This document shows positions 11,411 to 23,324 of a DNA stretch of 64,000 bases, in pieces; the stretch's first letter is position 1; every line of letters starts with the position of its first letter. A program made the translations under genes and the position numbers. Source of the DNA: Serilophus lunatus (taxonomy: Eukaryota > Chordata > Aves > Passeriformes > Eurylaimidae); assembly GCA_013399895.1 (NCBI GenBank), contig VXBA01001731.1, positions 114,382 through 178,381 on the forward strand, read 5' to 3'. The notes under the pieces are model-generated. The model was not told the origin of the DNA. It saw nothing but the letters and a program-made list of their open reading frames with translations, and ran no database searches.

Positions 11411-12990
11411 AATTTCAGGCACTTTGGGCACAAGGACGATCAGGGAAGAGAACTGGGGAATCCTGATGTCTGATTATCTCCCTTTTGCAGTTCTGTGTGG
11501 GCAGGAGGGGCTGCAGTTTAAAGTCTGATTTAAGTGGCACTAAATAACTTGGAAAAACATGAAATTAAACAAAAGCTCCCCCATCTCTTCATGATATTGC
11601 AGAAATATTATATTATTTTTTAAAAGTACTGGGACAGCTACTCCCTGAAGCTTTCAATTCCACTTGGAATCACATAAAAAGAGAAGGTAAAGGACACATA
11701 TTAAAAAATTACACAAAACTCATTGGCTATTACTTGGGAAAAGTTAAAATATACTTCAGCAGCTTCTCATTTGAATGTATTATATTTGTTTTCGCTCCTC
11801 TTCCATAAATCCTTTTTATTTTCATCTTTTCTTTCAGCTGATGGATAGACAAATATTTTTCAGCAGACTACAATGAGCAATACGAAAAGATGACATGCAT
11901 TGTTTTTATAACTTGTAATATAAATGTATTTCCAGTGTGGGAAAACGGAGAGAACAGAGGTTTTTCAACTCTTCCTAAGCCAGAAGGACAATATAATGAG
12001 CAGTGAAATAATGGTTGGTAATAAACCTGGACAATGAGTACAAAAAGATTCAGGAATTGCAAAGGGCAGCAACAAAGAGTTGAGGAATTTGACTCTTTTC
12101 ACTTGTATTCTGTCGGGTTTCCAGGCTATGTAGAGATTGTGAAAAGCCAAAAATGATATCAGGGATGCATGAGCATGTGGGCTGAGGGTTTTACAATCCC
12201 AGAACTCCTGAGTATGGCAGGAAACCTGAGAGAAGCCAAATGTTCTCTGACTTAACGGCTCACTGCTGCTGAAGCACACAACATAAAAGCCTCTTAATAT
12301 GTAGTTTGGAAGATTTGAACACAGAGTGTAAAAGTAAATGTGCTGGAGGAAATGTCCCCTGGGTTATCTGAGCCAAAGGCTGTTGCTGTGCCCCCTGGGC
12401 ATGTGGAGCACTTGCAGGCTGTATTTTAAGACAAGAAGTCAAATGACCAAAAGAAGTGACAGAGTGAGCCTGTAAATTCAAGTAGACTGATCTGGGGACA
12501 GTTTGGAGTCTGTGCTCATGAAAAACATTTAATAAGTTGAAGAGATTTATACAAAAACTATAACCAAGGCTCATTCTAATGCACAACAACTCTTCTGAAT
12601 CTTTAATTTAGCACAAAACACCAACATCTCCAGCTCACTTGATAGAATGGTCCAAGGTGGTGGATTTAGTGCACACCTGTGCAATAAAAGACTGGTGCAA
12701 GAGTGTGGGTTGGCAAACAATTAAAACATAATTCTGGAAAAGCTTCACATTAAAAGACCCTTCAGTTCATTGACTCTTGCCATCCTTTATCAATTTTTTC
12801 ATAATAATATTTTTCATGATTTTCTGGGCACAGAGAGATGGAGATTTAGAGGTGGGTGTGGGAGAATTTAGAGACTGTCTGTTATTCCTCAGGATGTGAC
12901 ACAGTGGGGGAGATAAATTAAATAAGCAGAGGAAGAAAAGAAAGAAATGTTTCAAAAGAAAAAATGCCTTCATGAGTAAAACACCCAAAC
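11411..12990. other. No gene or repeat recognised
   Basis: AT-rich DNA. Minus-strand open frames of 104 and 109 codons (11965-12279 and 12260-12589) show no domain or splice support. Confidence 0.5.
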
Positions 12991-13203
12991 ATCTGGAGTC
13001 AGGACTTTGTGTCTTCTTTATATCCCTGTTGATCTTCTCTGCATCCCGCAGAGAGCTTTTCAAGGATTTGCTTTCCTCTCTTGATTCTGAGACAACATTT
13101 TTGTTCAATGTTTGTTCTTTTAGAAGGATTTTAGGAATTAATTGCTTGAGGATCTTCAGCTCACTGTTCACCTCATCAAATCCGGCAGAGAAACAAACTT
13201 TCT
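12991..13203 (-). other. Candidate orphan exon, minus strand, coiled-coil-like
   Basis: On the minus strand a strong acceptor (pyrimidine run then TGTCTGTAG, AG at 13205-13204) opens into about 70 codons rich in K, E, S and L. One stretch is FDEVNSELKILKQL and another is SLRDAEKINRDIKK, which suggests an amphipathic or coiled-coil segment. The first codon would be split (one base from the previous exon). I find no good donor near the expected 3' edge (GT sites there are weak), so the right boundary given is only where the sequence stops looking protein-like. Gene unknown. It could be a relic exon or chance. Confidence 0.25.
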
Positions 13204-13582
13204 CTACAGACACAAAAAAAGCAGGAAAAAAGGAGAAGGAAGAGAGCAAAAAGATAGTTTTTGAAATCTAAGATGGTAGATTTTGATCCTTATCCTCTGA
13301 CAAAATGCAAGAGACTATCATTCTTTCCTCACATATTCAAATAGTTCTAGCAAGAACAAACTAAAAAAAAACAACAAAACCCACGAACTGAAGAAAAAAT
13401 CCCAACACCCAAACAATACTCTGTTTAGAAGGGAAAATAGTTACAAATTCTTGCAGCAGTGTTGCTTCTATTTACCAGCACTAGGAATAATTACCATATT
13501 CTAGAGTAAACTAATTTTGATTCTTAGACGTTCATCTCACTCTTTCTCCTTAAAAAGGGTCAAATTCCCCTTTTTCCCTCTG
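13204..13582. other. No feature recognised
   Basis: AT-rich DNA between the candidate exon and the duplicated block. Confidence 0.5.
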
Positions 13583-14195
13583 TCTCTTCAATTCAATTGT
13601 ATACCAGCTGCATTTGTTTCTTAAAAGCAAGATTTTATGAGTACATGAATTGAGTTTATGAGTTTATGACTTGCCATATCCTCTCCAGATTGGATCAAAA
13701 ATCTCCCTGGTTCAATATCATGGAACGCCCGGCTGGGTCAGGCTGGAAGGGCCCACAGTGCCCCATCTGGGGCCACCTCCCTGCTCCAGCAGGGCCATCC
13801 CCCAGCACAGGGCACAGCATTGTGTCCAGAGGGCTCTGGGATATCTCCAGGGAGGAGACTGCCCCCCTCTCTGGTCTCTGCCCAGTGCCGGGTCACTGCC
13901 CAGCCAAGAAGTTCTTCCTCCTGCCCAGGTGGCACTTGCTGGGCCTCAGTTCCTGCCCGTTCCTCTTGTGCCATTGCTGGGCCCCCCCGAGCAGAGCCTG
14001 CTCCATCCTCTGCCCCCTCCCTGCACCCCCGGACACGCAGGGCTGGGGCCCCTCTCCGTGTCTCCTCTGGAGGCTGAACAGCCCCAGCTCCCTCAGCCTT
14101 TCCTGGGCACAAGACGCTCCATCCCTGGGGCATCTCCGCAGCCTCCGCTGGCCCCGCTCCAGGAGCTCCATGTCCCTCCTGTGCTGAGGAGCCCA
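13583..14195. repeat. Duplicated block, left copy (partner 32921-33533)
   Basis: The 613-bp block matches 32921-33533 in direct orientation at a constant offset of 19338 with no indels. Differences seen are at 13597, 13600, 13840 and 14037. It contains the 3' part of a minus-strand CR1 (from about 13719) plus about 135 bp of flank that is not CR1. Another copy of this CR1 subfamily at 23100-23312 lacks that flank. Confidence 0.93.
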
Positions 14196-14465
14196 GAGCT
14201 GGACCCAGCCCTGCAGATGTGCCTCCCAGGGCTGAGCAGAGGGGCAGGATCCCCTCCCTGCCCTGCTGCCCAGGCTCTTCCTGATGCTCCCCAGGATCCC
14301 ATTGGCCCCCAGGACACACAGCTGGCCAGGGACTGCCTGGGGTCCACCAGGATCCCCAGGTCCTTCTCCCAGGGCTGCTCTCAGCAGGAACCCCCAGCCT
14401 GTGCTGGTTCATGTGGGGTTTCTTTTCAAGGTGCAGGTACTTGCATTTGTCCTTGCCCTTATATC
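13719..14465 (-). mobile_element. CR1 LINE 3' portion, minus strand
   Basis: CR1 in reverse from about 'tggaacgcccggctgggtca' through 'ctccctcagcctttcctggg' to 'gtgctggttcatgtggggtt'. The right part corresponds to sequence further 5' in CR1 than most copies here keep. No intact reverse transcriptase remains. Confidence 0.9.
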
Positions 14466-16502
14466 CATTTTATTGCTGAAAATAGGCACCAGTGAATGGC
14501 TGGAGAAAGATATGAAAGCAGGGCTCATTTTCCCAAAACACTTTGGTGGTTTCTCAGACAAATCTACTGCCCTAGAGGGGAATGACACAGCTGGTGGTAG
14601 TGAATGTGATCTTTTATTCAAACATGGCAGGTTGTTTTGAAGTGAGCACCTGGAAAAGAAACCCCTTGTGATAAGATTTCAGATCACCAACCATGTTGCT
14701 CGTAAATGAAACACCCTCAAGACTCCAATTCATGGCTTCACTCTTGAAAATGAGGAATTGCACAGAGGCCCTAAAATTTCTGATTTCTTTTTGCTACCCT
14801 TTTGCATGAAGAAAAGTTTCTTGCATTTTATCTTGATAGGGACAAGCAACTGGAAAAGTGAAAGCTTGGGAGGCCAGCTTGCTTCTGGGTTCTCCAGTGG
14901 CCACAGAGGCAGAAAGAAGGTTGGTTTCTTCAGAGGCTTTACATTCTCCCCTTTTTCTTTAGTTCCAACATAGGTAAAATTATAGCTGAGTTTAGGAAAT
15001 TAAAGCTCCATGAGCTCAGTTTATTACTTGATTTTGTACTTCCCACCCACTAACATAGATGAAGAGCTTATGCTGGGAATGTTGGACCGAAGCCTTTGGG
15101 AAATAAGCTTAAAGAAGTGAAATTGTTCAATTTTGTATCATTGCCAGAGACAGGAAGAGGCTGATTAGAGCTAGTGGTTTCTAGCATCATAAAGCTGATG
15201 GTGTCTCTTGGTGTTACAACCAATGGGAGGATTTTAATTAAGATTTGGCTTTGGGAACCTAAAACTGGCTGTTCTGCAGGACCAAGAGAGTAAAGAAGTG
15301 GGACAATAACAGCAAGTATTTAATCTGGCCTTTTTGCTGAATATAATGAAGGTTGCTGTTACCATTCCGGTCAGGCTCAGGGTTGGGAGCCTGAAGATCA
15401 CACAGGTCACTCCCTCACTGGATTCTCCAAGTCCTTCAGTGATTCACTAAGAGAAAACAGCTCATCTTTTCTTACAGGATGATCCAGGACCCTGAAATCA
15501 GAGCACCTGGAACTGTGACTTAGGAAAAGGCTTAACCTGAGATGCTGTTGGATTGTCCTGATATGATGATGCAACAGGAGGTCATTTGTGTTCGATCTTC
15601 CTGAAAATATTTTTACCTTAATTGTGATGCATTTGAGAATTGTGGTTAGTGTCAGGGCCTTGCTGATCAGCATTTTAATGTGGATCACCAGTGTGGGAAA
15701 AGACTCACTTTTATTGATCAATGCAAATTTTACATTTAACTCTCTGTGTTCCACTGCCCAAGAATTTCTGAAATAAACTTATCCAGACTGTAATGAAAGC
15801 TCAAAGTTCATTTCTAGTAGTTTCATCACATGCCATCAGAGTAAAATGAAAACACTATGTCTTTAAATGAATTATCTTTGAATCTCTAATCTTTCCTAAA
15901 AACCCAGGAGATGTAAAAATGGATAATGAGATTATCCTGCTTAACCCACAGTGCCCATTTCCATAATATCAATTAGCACTAAACATGGTGAAAAGTTAGG
16001 TGAAAAAAAAGGCCAGAATAGCTGATTCGATGCCAATGTCTTTTCTTCTATTATTTTGAAGGCATAGGTTAAAACACAACATTTAGGCACTGACCAACAC
16101 AGAGAAAAATCTACTTCCTTATCCTTTGGATTTTGAAGAAGAGAAAAACAAGCCAGGTTAAAATTTGAAAATTTAAATCCTAAATTTTGGCTTGAATCAG
16201 GGTCATGTTCCTCTGTTAAACAACAACAAACCTGGCTGTTCTTCATGGAAACCACTGTTCTGTGGGTGCAAGAATCTCATTAATGAAAAGGACCCTGAAG
16301 TGTTAAATTGCCAAACCCTGATGTGCCTGGAATTATATTTGGGTGTTGTTACCCTATAATAAGAGGAATATAAGGCATTAACCATTTTTTACACAGCCAT
16401 TTCCTCAGTTTTAGGACTCAACGTCATCTGGTAAAAAAAAATTCTAAATAGGGAAATCATGTCTTAGATTACCATGTTGTAGAATTATTTACTGGTACTC
16501 AC
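14466..16502. other. No gene or repeat recognised
   Basis: Mixed AT-rich sequence with short open frames only. Confidence 0.5.
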
Positions 16503-16551
16503 CAGTGGTTTTTCTGCCTCTGAGGGTCTTCCCACATGCATCAGAAACTGG
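16503..16551 (-). other. Candidate 49-bp micro-exon, minus strand (low confidence)
   Basis: On the minus strand, GTGCAG precedes 49 open bases (PVSDACGKTLRGRKTT) that end at a very good donor, CTG|GTGAGTAC (donor GT at 16502-16501). The pyrimidine tract before the acceptor is poor. No gene is recognised. Confidence 0.12.
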
Positions 16552-19500
16552 CTGCACAATTTGAAGTCCAAACCTAAATCCTAAACTTATCAATTTTAAA
16601 AAAGTTTTGTCTTAAAACAACACCAGCCAGCAACATAACTCTCAATTTGGGATATTAGCCACTTTGCTGTAGTACTAAAAAAACAAATTTTGATCTCTAA
16701 TATGGACACAACTCATTCCTTATCACCAAAGTCCTTCCAGAAGGCTGAAATAAACCTTTGATCTCTGATTTTCCTTATTCTACTCTTAATGGTGATCATT
16801 TTTCAGAGGCATCATTACCCTCTCTTCTCATTCTGTTCTCTGGACTCCAGACCTTTATATATCTTATTTGGCATCAAATCCCAGAACCGATGACTTTTAT
16901 TAGAACTTCCCCCTAAATCCATCCTTGGGTTTATCCAAACATTGAAGGCTTTGCAGAATCAATGGGATCATAAATGTTTAGGTTCTAAAAATTTTGCCAT
17001 AAAAATATGAAGCCAAAAACCTTATCAATAAACTAAAAATAGGCTTGGTTTTCATCCAACCCATCCCTAATTCTCTTGGTCATGCAGCATCCAAGAGAAT
17101 AAATTGATTCTTCTGCATTGAGCTGCTCTAATCTTCCCAGTCTTATATCAGATCTAGAAAGTAAATGGAAGAAACAATATGGATATCAAGTGGGATAAGA
17201 TGATTTCCTAACTGAGGAGCCCACAAGCTCCAGTACTACAACCCTGGTCTTTTTAATGCTGAGAATATGCTTTGAAACCTATGACAAGTCTTAAAACCCA
17301 GTGAATCTGTTCCTAATTTCAGGGCCACAATCAAGGGATGAAATCAGAGCTATTATTGCAGCTCCACAGACAACCTTCAGCAAAACGCAGTTTAAGGCAG
17401 TGGCTCCCTGTGATAATCTCTTATCCTTGGGTGTTAGATAAGGGCAATCTAATAGAAAATGTGGTCTTCACAACTTTTTCCCTCAAATCTTAACCCTAAG
17501 CACAGGTCTGACCCAGGCTGGAATTACACCCAATAAGTGAAAGCGACAACAGACTTGGATGTGTGATATAAATCTGATACCAGCAGCTTTTTCCTGTCCT
17601 GCACATTGAGTGAATTCTGTATCAACCTCAGAAACTCAATTTCTTTCCACAAGATCTGCCCTCAAACCACCGGTTCCACACACAGAGCACAGCTGGCTCC
17701 TCGCTTCTTCTTCCCAGAGCTTTGTAACAGGAGTTCACTGCTTTTATCTTCTTGGATATGACCCGAAATCCAAAAAATTGAGTTAAGTTTCCCTGTTCAA
17801 AAAAAAAAAAAAAAAAATACAGAAGAGTGTATTTGTTAACAAAAATAATTTAAAAAAATTAAATATTAAAAAAATTTGTCCAAAACTTCTGTGATTGAGG
17901 ATAAAATACTCTGAATTTCTTTTAGAGAGATAAATTAATTATAAATGATTTTAAAAATATAAATTACTTTGGCTACAATGTACTTCTGGCTTGGCTGTTA
18001 GTACCTTCCCTGGAAATAAAGCTCAACAAGAAGAGCCTGGAATTTCCAGTTAGGTCTAGCTTGAGCCTCAGCACTGAAAGGACTAGCAGATAAACTTAGC
18101 AACTACTTTCTTTTTATAAAGATTTTCTCTGTTCCCTGAGGAAAAGAGAATTCAGGCAGCAACTGTAATCCATTCTGCAGAGTAGAATCAATAATGGGCA
18201 GGAAACAAAATAATAAATAACACTGTCCTGCTGGATGGAAAGAAATGGAAATAACAGCTCTGGTGCAAATGAGGAATGACAGAAACATGGGAGAAAAAAA
18301 CCAAAACATGCCATGTAACTCCATTTGCAAGAAAATGGGTTTTGCAATCTGAGAGAACAAAAACATGAACGAAGTACCTTTGTGGTGACATGCTCTGAAC
18401 AGAATGTGTTTTTCCTGCAGTATAGAAACAGGAATATTCAGTAAATTAATTTTTATTCCCCTTTTAGGACTTGGCCAGGCTGCAATGTTATTCATTTGAC
18501 AGTTACAAATTGTTTAATTAGCAGGCAAATGTTAAAATTCAGAGCTGCCATACTAGAGCCCTGATGAAGAGTTATTTGACCTCAAAATGTACAGGATTTT
18601 GTAACTTTGACCCATACGGACATTTCTTCTACAGAAGCTCAACTGCTTCAGCAGAGCAAGGGGAAAGGCAAGGAACTGAGCTTTGCTGGGACATCCTGTT
18701 CCAAGCTTTTCACTTTCCCCTTCCCTGTTTGTGGTATTGGATGGTGGATATGACATGACAGTATTTATTATAAGAAATTTCTGCTGATGGCTTCACAATA
18801 ATGCCAGTTTCACTGATTTCCCTTGCAAACTGCATGGAGATTTACATGCCTTCAGCATGAGAAAAACTAGAATGTGCTGCTCAACGCAAGAAAAGATTCT
18901 AATTTTCATTTCAGTAGTTTTGGAGTCATTGCAGTTAGGAATCATTTTTTCTTGCATCTTGTTAATGTACATTTTTATACTCCATGCTCTGAGAGTCTCC
19001 AACCAATTGAGGCAGCACAGACTTGTCTCTTAACTTTTTTTAAAAAATTGTTTAATTATTATCAAAAGCAAATATAGTTGTGCATGTCTGATAAGGTTCT
19101 GCCAACAAGACTTTGTGCCTGCCCATGGCTCTTGCTGGACCAGAGCACCAATGGTCAGACCTTGACAAGACCAGGCTCCAAAATGAGTCTAAGATCAGAC
19201 TTAAGTCATTAAAAGCTGTGAATGACATTTAAACACTGATTTTAAGACATTACAACTCAGCATTGCAGTTTTCATACCATATTTAATATTTTCCCACAAA
19301 TAAACCCCCAATACACTCTACCAGGACTCATCTCCACCACTCACCATCCATTTTTTAGCAGAATAGATGTGGCCATTCAAACAACATTATGAATTTTGGA
19401 AAGGTCAAGAGAATATTTCACATTATTCCAACAACTTCTCTGCTCATTTTGGGCAACACCTTATTATTTTTCAACATGAACCATCATTCATCCATTCTTC

Positions 19501-20057
19501 TGATATGGTTTATGAAGAAAATGAAAATATTCACATAATTGACATTCCAAGATTGACAACTTCAACTTAATGACACATTTCTAGACGTAGCTCCATCTTT
19601 CTTGGCTCTCAGCAGATAAAATGATCTCTTGGTTCATTAGGGATAAAACTGAGACTTTCACAAAGTCCAGAGCTTTGGGAGTTTATGCTTATTAAAAATA
19701 ATAGTTCCCCCTACTAATTTGTTTGAGACTTTTTCTAGAGTTGGGAGTAACCATTTTATTATGTTATATATACACACATATATGGATACACAACCACAAC
19801 AGACTTCCTCAAACTCTCTTGCTGGAAATAGTGAATGGCAGGAAAAGATTTATTATGTCAAGAAATCTTGACAAATATTTCAAGTGCAAAAACATTAACA
19901 GCCATTTTTCTTCTTTTATGTAACACAGTTAAATGCCAACCTTGAGCAACAAAGAGCAATTTATTGTACTCTGTAGATCTGTGAAGTAGCAGATACTCAG
20001 TCTTTTTTTTTTTTCTACAGGGTGAATTACAGAATTAATTATAATTGATCCACTTAT
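16552..20057. other. Long stretch without recognised repeats or genes
   Basis: No CR1 copy is visible for over 3 kb. The only simple repeat noted is a run of 19 A at 17799-17817. Minus-strand open frames at 18103-18495 lack domain or splice support. Confidence 0.5.
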
Positions 20058-20256
20058 ATCGGTGGAAACAAACCTGTTCCTGTTTTTCTGGCTCTATATC
20101 TATGGTGGTAGGTTCATTCTTGTCTTCTATAGTACAGATCCCACTCTTTGAGTAAACAGGTCAACTGGTCCCCCTTTTTCCCTTGCTGAACTACAGATTC
20201 TATATATTTATGATGACAGGCCTGTTCCTGTCTAATATTACAGATTCTATTCCTGG
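20058..20256. repeat. Imperfect short repeat, about three copies
   Basis: Variants of 'aggcctgttcctgtcttcta' followed by 'acagattctat' recur at about 20058-20098, 20098-20146 and 20205-20256. Conservation is low and the unit is uncertain. Confidence 0.4.
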
Positions 20257-20271
20257 AGGCAACAGGCAAAC

Positions 20272-20590
20272 ATGTGCCCTCCCAGCCAACAATTCCTTCC
20301 CAAGATCCCATCTCTCCCTGCCCTCTGGCAGTGGAAAGCCATTCCCTGTGTCCTGTCCCTCCATCCCTTGTCCCAAGTTCCTCTCCAGCTCTCCTGGAGC
20401 CCCTTTAAGCCCTGGAAGGGACTCCAAGGTCTCCCTGGATCCTTCTCTTCTCCAGGTGAACACCCCCAGCTCTCCCAGCCTGGCTCCAGAGCAGAGGGAC
20501 TCCAGCCCTTGGAGCACCTCCGTGGCTTCCTCTGGACTTTCCCCCACAGGTCAACACTTACAAAAGCTTGGGCTGGAAAACCCAGTATCA
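20272..20590 (-). mobile_element. CR1 LINE 3' region, minus strand, tail missing
   Basis: Clear CR1 from 'ccctcccagccaacaattcc' through 'ctcttctccaggtgaacacc' to 'gcttgggctggaaaacccag'. The terminal tail and the segment next to it are absent. It shares the 'caacacttacaaaagcttgg' end with the copy at 58948-59420. Confidence 0.88.
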
Positions 20591-20594
20591 AATT

Positions 20595-20705
20595 TGCCAG
20601 TTTGTTTATTCTACCCAAAATTGCATCTAAACCTCCTGTCTGTCAGTTTAAAGTCATTTTCCCTTTCCTGTCACCACATGCTCCCAGAAAAGGTCCCTCT
20701 CCATA
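20595..20705 (-). mobile_element. Older CR1 fragment, minus strand
   Basis: 'aaacctcctgtctgtcagtt' and 'cctttcctgtcaccacatgc' match the CR1 3'-UTR order of a more diverged subfamily. The younger copy to the left may have inserted into it. Confidence 0.65.
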
Positions 20706-22911
20706 ATGGAAGATGAGAGATTTACATCCCTAATAATGTAACAACATCTTCAAGGCATTTTATTAAAGATTTGAGGAACTGAAAAGATTTCTGTATCTTT
20801 GAAACACTCCACTGAAACTGGGAACTATTGTAGAATAAGGGATGGAAAGGGGAGGGAATGGTGGGGAGAGGTTTTTCCACAAATGAGACTGATGCGGATT
20901 TCACACAAATGTATCTTACTAATTTTTTTTTTCTGCAATAATTAAAACTCCCACCAAACTTAAGGAGCTTATACCCATGAAACTTCTAGCTTGTGTCTGG
21001 TAACCTTTACAAAAGTGGTTCTTGGAACAAAAACATGGAGACATCATCCTGAGAAACCCATACAAGAATGGGAGACTCTGGAAATTATCCTCTCCAAAGT
21101 TCTGTCATGGTTTCTTCCCTATGCTGCCTAGAGAAAAATCTTAATGCCCCTTGCAGATGGAAGAGTCAATTTTAAGCACATGAAGGTGGATTTTCAGCTG
21201 GAAACAGTGACCTTTCTGTTGCTGTTGGGATATGTTTCATCTCTGGATGAACTTTTGCTGTCACAAAGCAAATCCTACCTCAGATCTTCTGGACTGGTCA
21301 CCAAAATTTAGTCCATTTAGTTATTTAGAAGGAAAAAGGCATATTCTGGATGATTTCTCTGAGTTTGATCTCAGGCACAACTAGAAGAAGCAGAGATTGT
21401 TATTCCCTGCAAGGATTTGCTGGAATAGGACTGAGGACAATGTCCTCAGTGACAGGAGTGGGAACATGCGGCGTAAGTCAGGGATGAGCACAATATGTCC
21501 AACTGCAGCAATATCACCCCAACACAAAGTACCAAAGGGTTTTTCTGATAAAATATTCCCAGTTTGATTTCCAGCCAGGAACTAGAGCTCATAGAGTTGA
21601 TAACGGATCTCAAATCTAATTCCATCAAATGAAGTGTATTCATTTTAAATCCAGGAACTGAACTGAGAACTATGACAATTTATTACTTGCTCAAAATTAA
21701 TTAAACTTTAGGAAAGAGAAAAGACCAGAAAATTGCATGTTATTGACATAATTAAAATGCATAGTTTGTTCTTCTATTTCATTTTTTGTTTTGCTAGAAA
21801 GAAAGAAATAAAACCTTGGGAAAATGGTGCTTTTTGAGTGAACAGTTAAATTACTGAAAAGTAATAAATTCTATTATCTGGAGATGAAGGAATGGATCTC
21901 TTGGTAAAGATGCTACACAGTGTCATTTGGTGATATTAGAGGAGGTTTGGAAGCATCAAGTGATAAGTGAATGGTGGAAAAACCCATCAGCCAGCACAAA
22001 GATTGATTTCTCAGCAACCTCTTTCCATTTAAAAAAATCAGTCCAATATTGTGGTAAAAACACTGTCTATTTTACAGCTTTGGGAGAGAGCAAATTAAAA
22101 ATATCTGGAAAAATGGTATATGGCCAACAAACAAATGGGGAAGGTGTTAATTCAGGTCATAAATATGACAACTTTAAGCCCCTTTGTAGAAAAAATAGGA
22201 ATAAAAAACCAAATTATGCCAACAGCTCATAGACAAAGGAATATTTGGAAGGTTGATTGTTTCTTCTTACTGGCCAATTTGACCACAAGGAGCAGAGTGA
22301 GCTCATTGAAATAAATAGAAACACTGTGAAGTGCAGGGAAAAATGAGAAAATTCTGGATCTAAACCAGCTCAAGGGTTAGGATACAAATTCTGTTAGGCT
22401 GCATTATCCACAGCAGGATTTTCATCTTTCTGCATCAACAGATGGGTTAAAAACGCACCATGGGCAGTTTTTCAGTGCTTGGCATTTGAAGAACAAATGC
22501 CTCCTCTCCTACTCCATTTCCTACCTTTCAATTTATAATTTTCTATATTTAAAAACTGAATTATGCAAAAATACAAGTCAAGTTTATATTTTGCCATGAT
22601 TTTCTCTCTTAAAACAGCTGAATAAATCTCATTTGGAGAGATATAATCCTACATCAAAACTGAAGATTCCACAGGCCAGCCCATGTGTCCCACACTCAAA
22701 TTCCCCCTCTCTGCTGCTGGTTGAGACATTTCCAGCTGGATTCCTCATGGGAATTATCAATGGGAGATATAAGCAGCTCAGCATGTCTGCAGGAGGTTCA
22801 GGGATATTACATTTTGTCACTCCTAAGAAATAGAAAATTGTGCTAGAAACAAAATGGAAGATTGCTGCCAGGCACCCACCCAGCTGCTCTCTCTCTGCAC
22901 CTCCTCAACAG
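20706..22911. other. No gene or repeat recognised
   Basis: AT-rich DNA. A plus-strand open frame of 101 codons (21927-22232) has no known motif or splice signals that I can support. Confidence 0.5.
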
Positions 22912-22951
22912 GATGGGGATGAAAATTTCATGGATATGTTAATGAGTCAAG
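22912..22951 (+). other. Candidate 40-bp micro-exon with strong splice signals
   Basis: A long pyrimidine tract (ctgctctctctctgcacctc, then ctcaacag, AG at 22910-22911) leads to 40 open bases reading DGDENFMDMLMSQ plus one base. A consensus donor follows (CAAG|GTAAGG, GT at 22952-22953). The peptide superficially resembles the first half of a GoLoco motif, but the spacing from the hydrophobic core to Q is one residue short. No second half is found downstream. The splice signals are good and the gene identity is unknown. Confidence 0.25.
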
Positions 22952-23099
22952 GTAAGGGACAGGGAGATCGCTCATTAGTTATTGTGATGGGCAAAACAAG
23001 GCTCCTCTTGGGTGATAATTTAATTTATTGCCAAGGGTTAAAAGAGTAGACAGTGAGGAATAAAAATAAAGCCAAAACCAACTTCCCTCTACCCCTCAC

Positions 23100-23312
23100 T
23101 TACTCCCAGTGTTGGCGAAAAACTTCTTCCCTGTGCAGTGACAGAGCACTGAATTCCAGAGAGGGGGGCAGTCTCCTCCCTGGAGATATTCCAGAGCCCT
23201 CTGGACACAATGCTGTGCCCTGTGCTGGGGGATGGCCCTGCTGGAGCAGGGAGGTGGCCCCAGATGGGGCACTGTGGGCACTTCCAGCCTGACCCAGTCA
23301 TTGATTTACTTC
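23100..23312 (+). mobile_element. CR1 LINE 3' end, plus strand
   Basis: Same subfamily as the copies at 13719 and 33057. It runs 'cttcttccctgtgcagtgac' to 'cactgtgggcacttccagcc'. The flank beyond the tail is different from that at the other two copies. Confidence 0.88.
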
Positions 23313-23324
23313 TAACTGTTCCAT

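Noticed and set aside
13666..14495. Open frames up to 274 codons, repeated at 33004-33659
   Set aside because: CR1 3'-end sequence read in all frames, not a protein family.
17799..17817. Poly-A run as the end of a processed pseudogene
   Set aside because: No AATAAA upstream, no recognisable gene sequence and no target-site duplication seen. CR1 does not normally mobilise poly(A) transcripts.
22912..22951. GoLoco motif (G-protein regulator) in DGDENFMDMLMSQ
   Set aside because: The distance from the hydrophobic core to the Q is one residue shorter than in canonical GoLoco motifs. No second half with the arginine finger follows.
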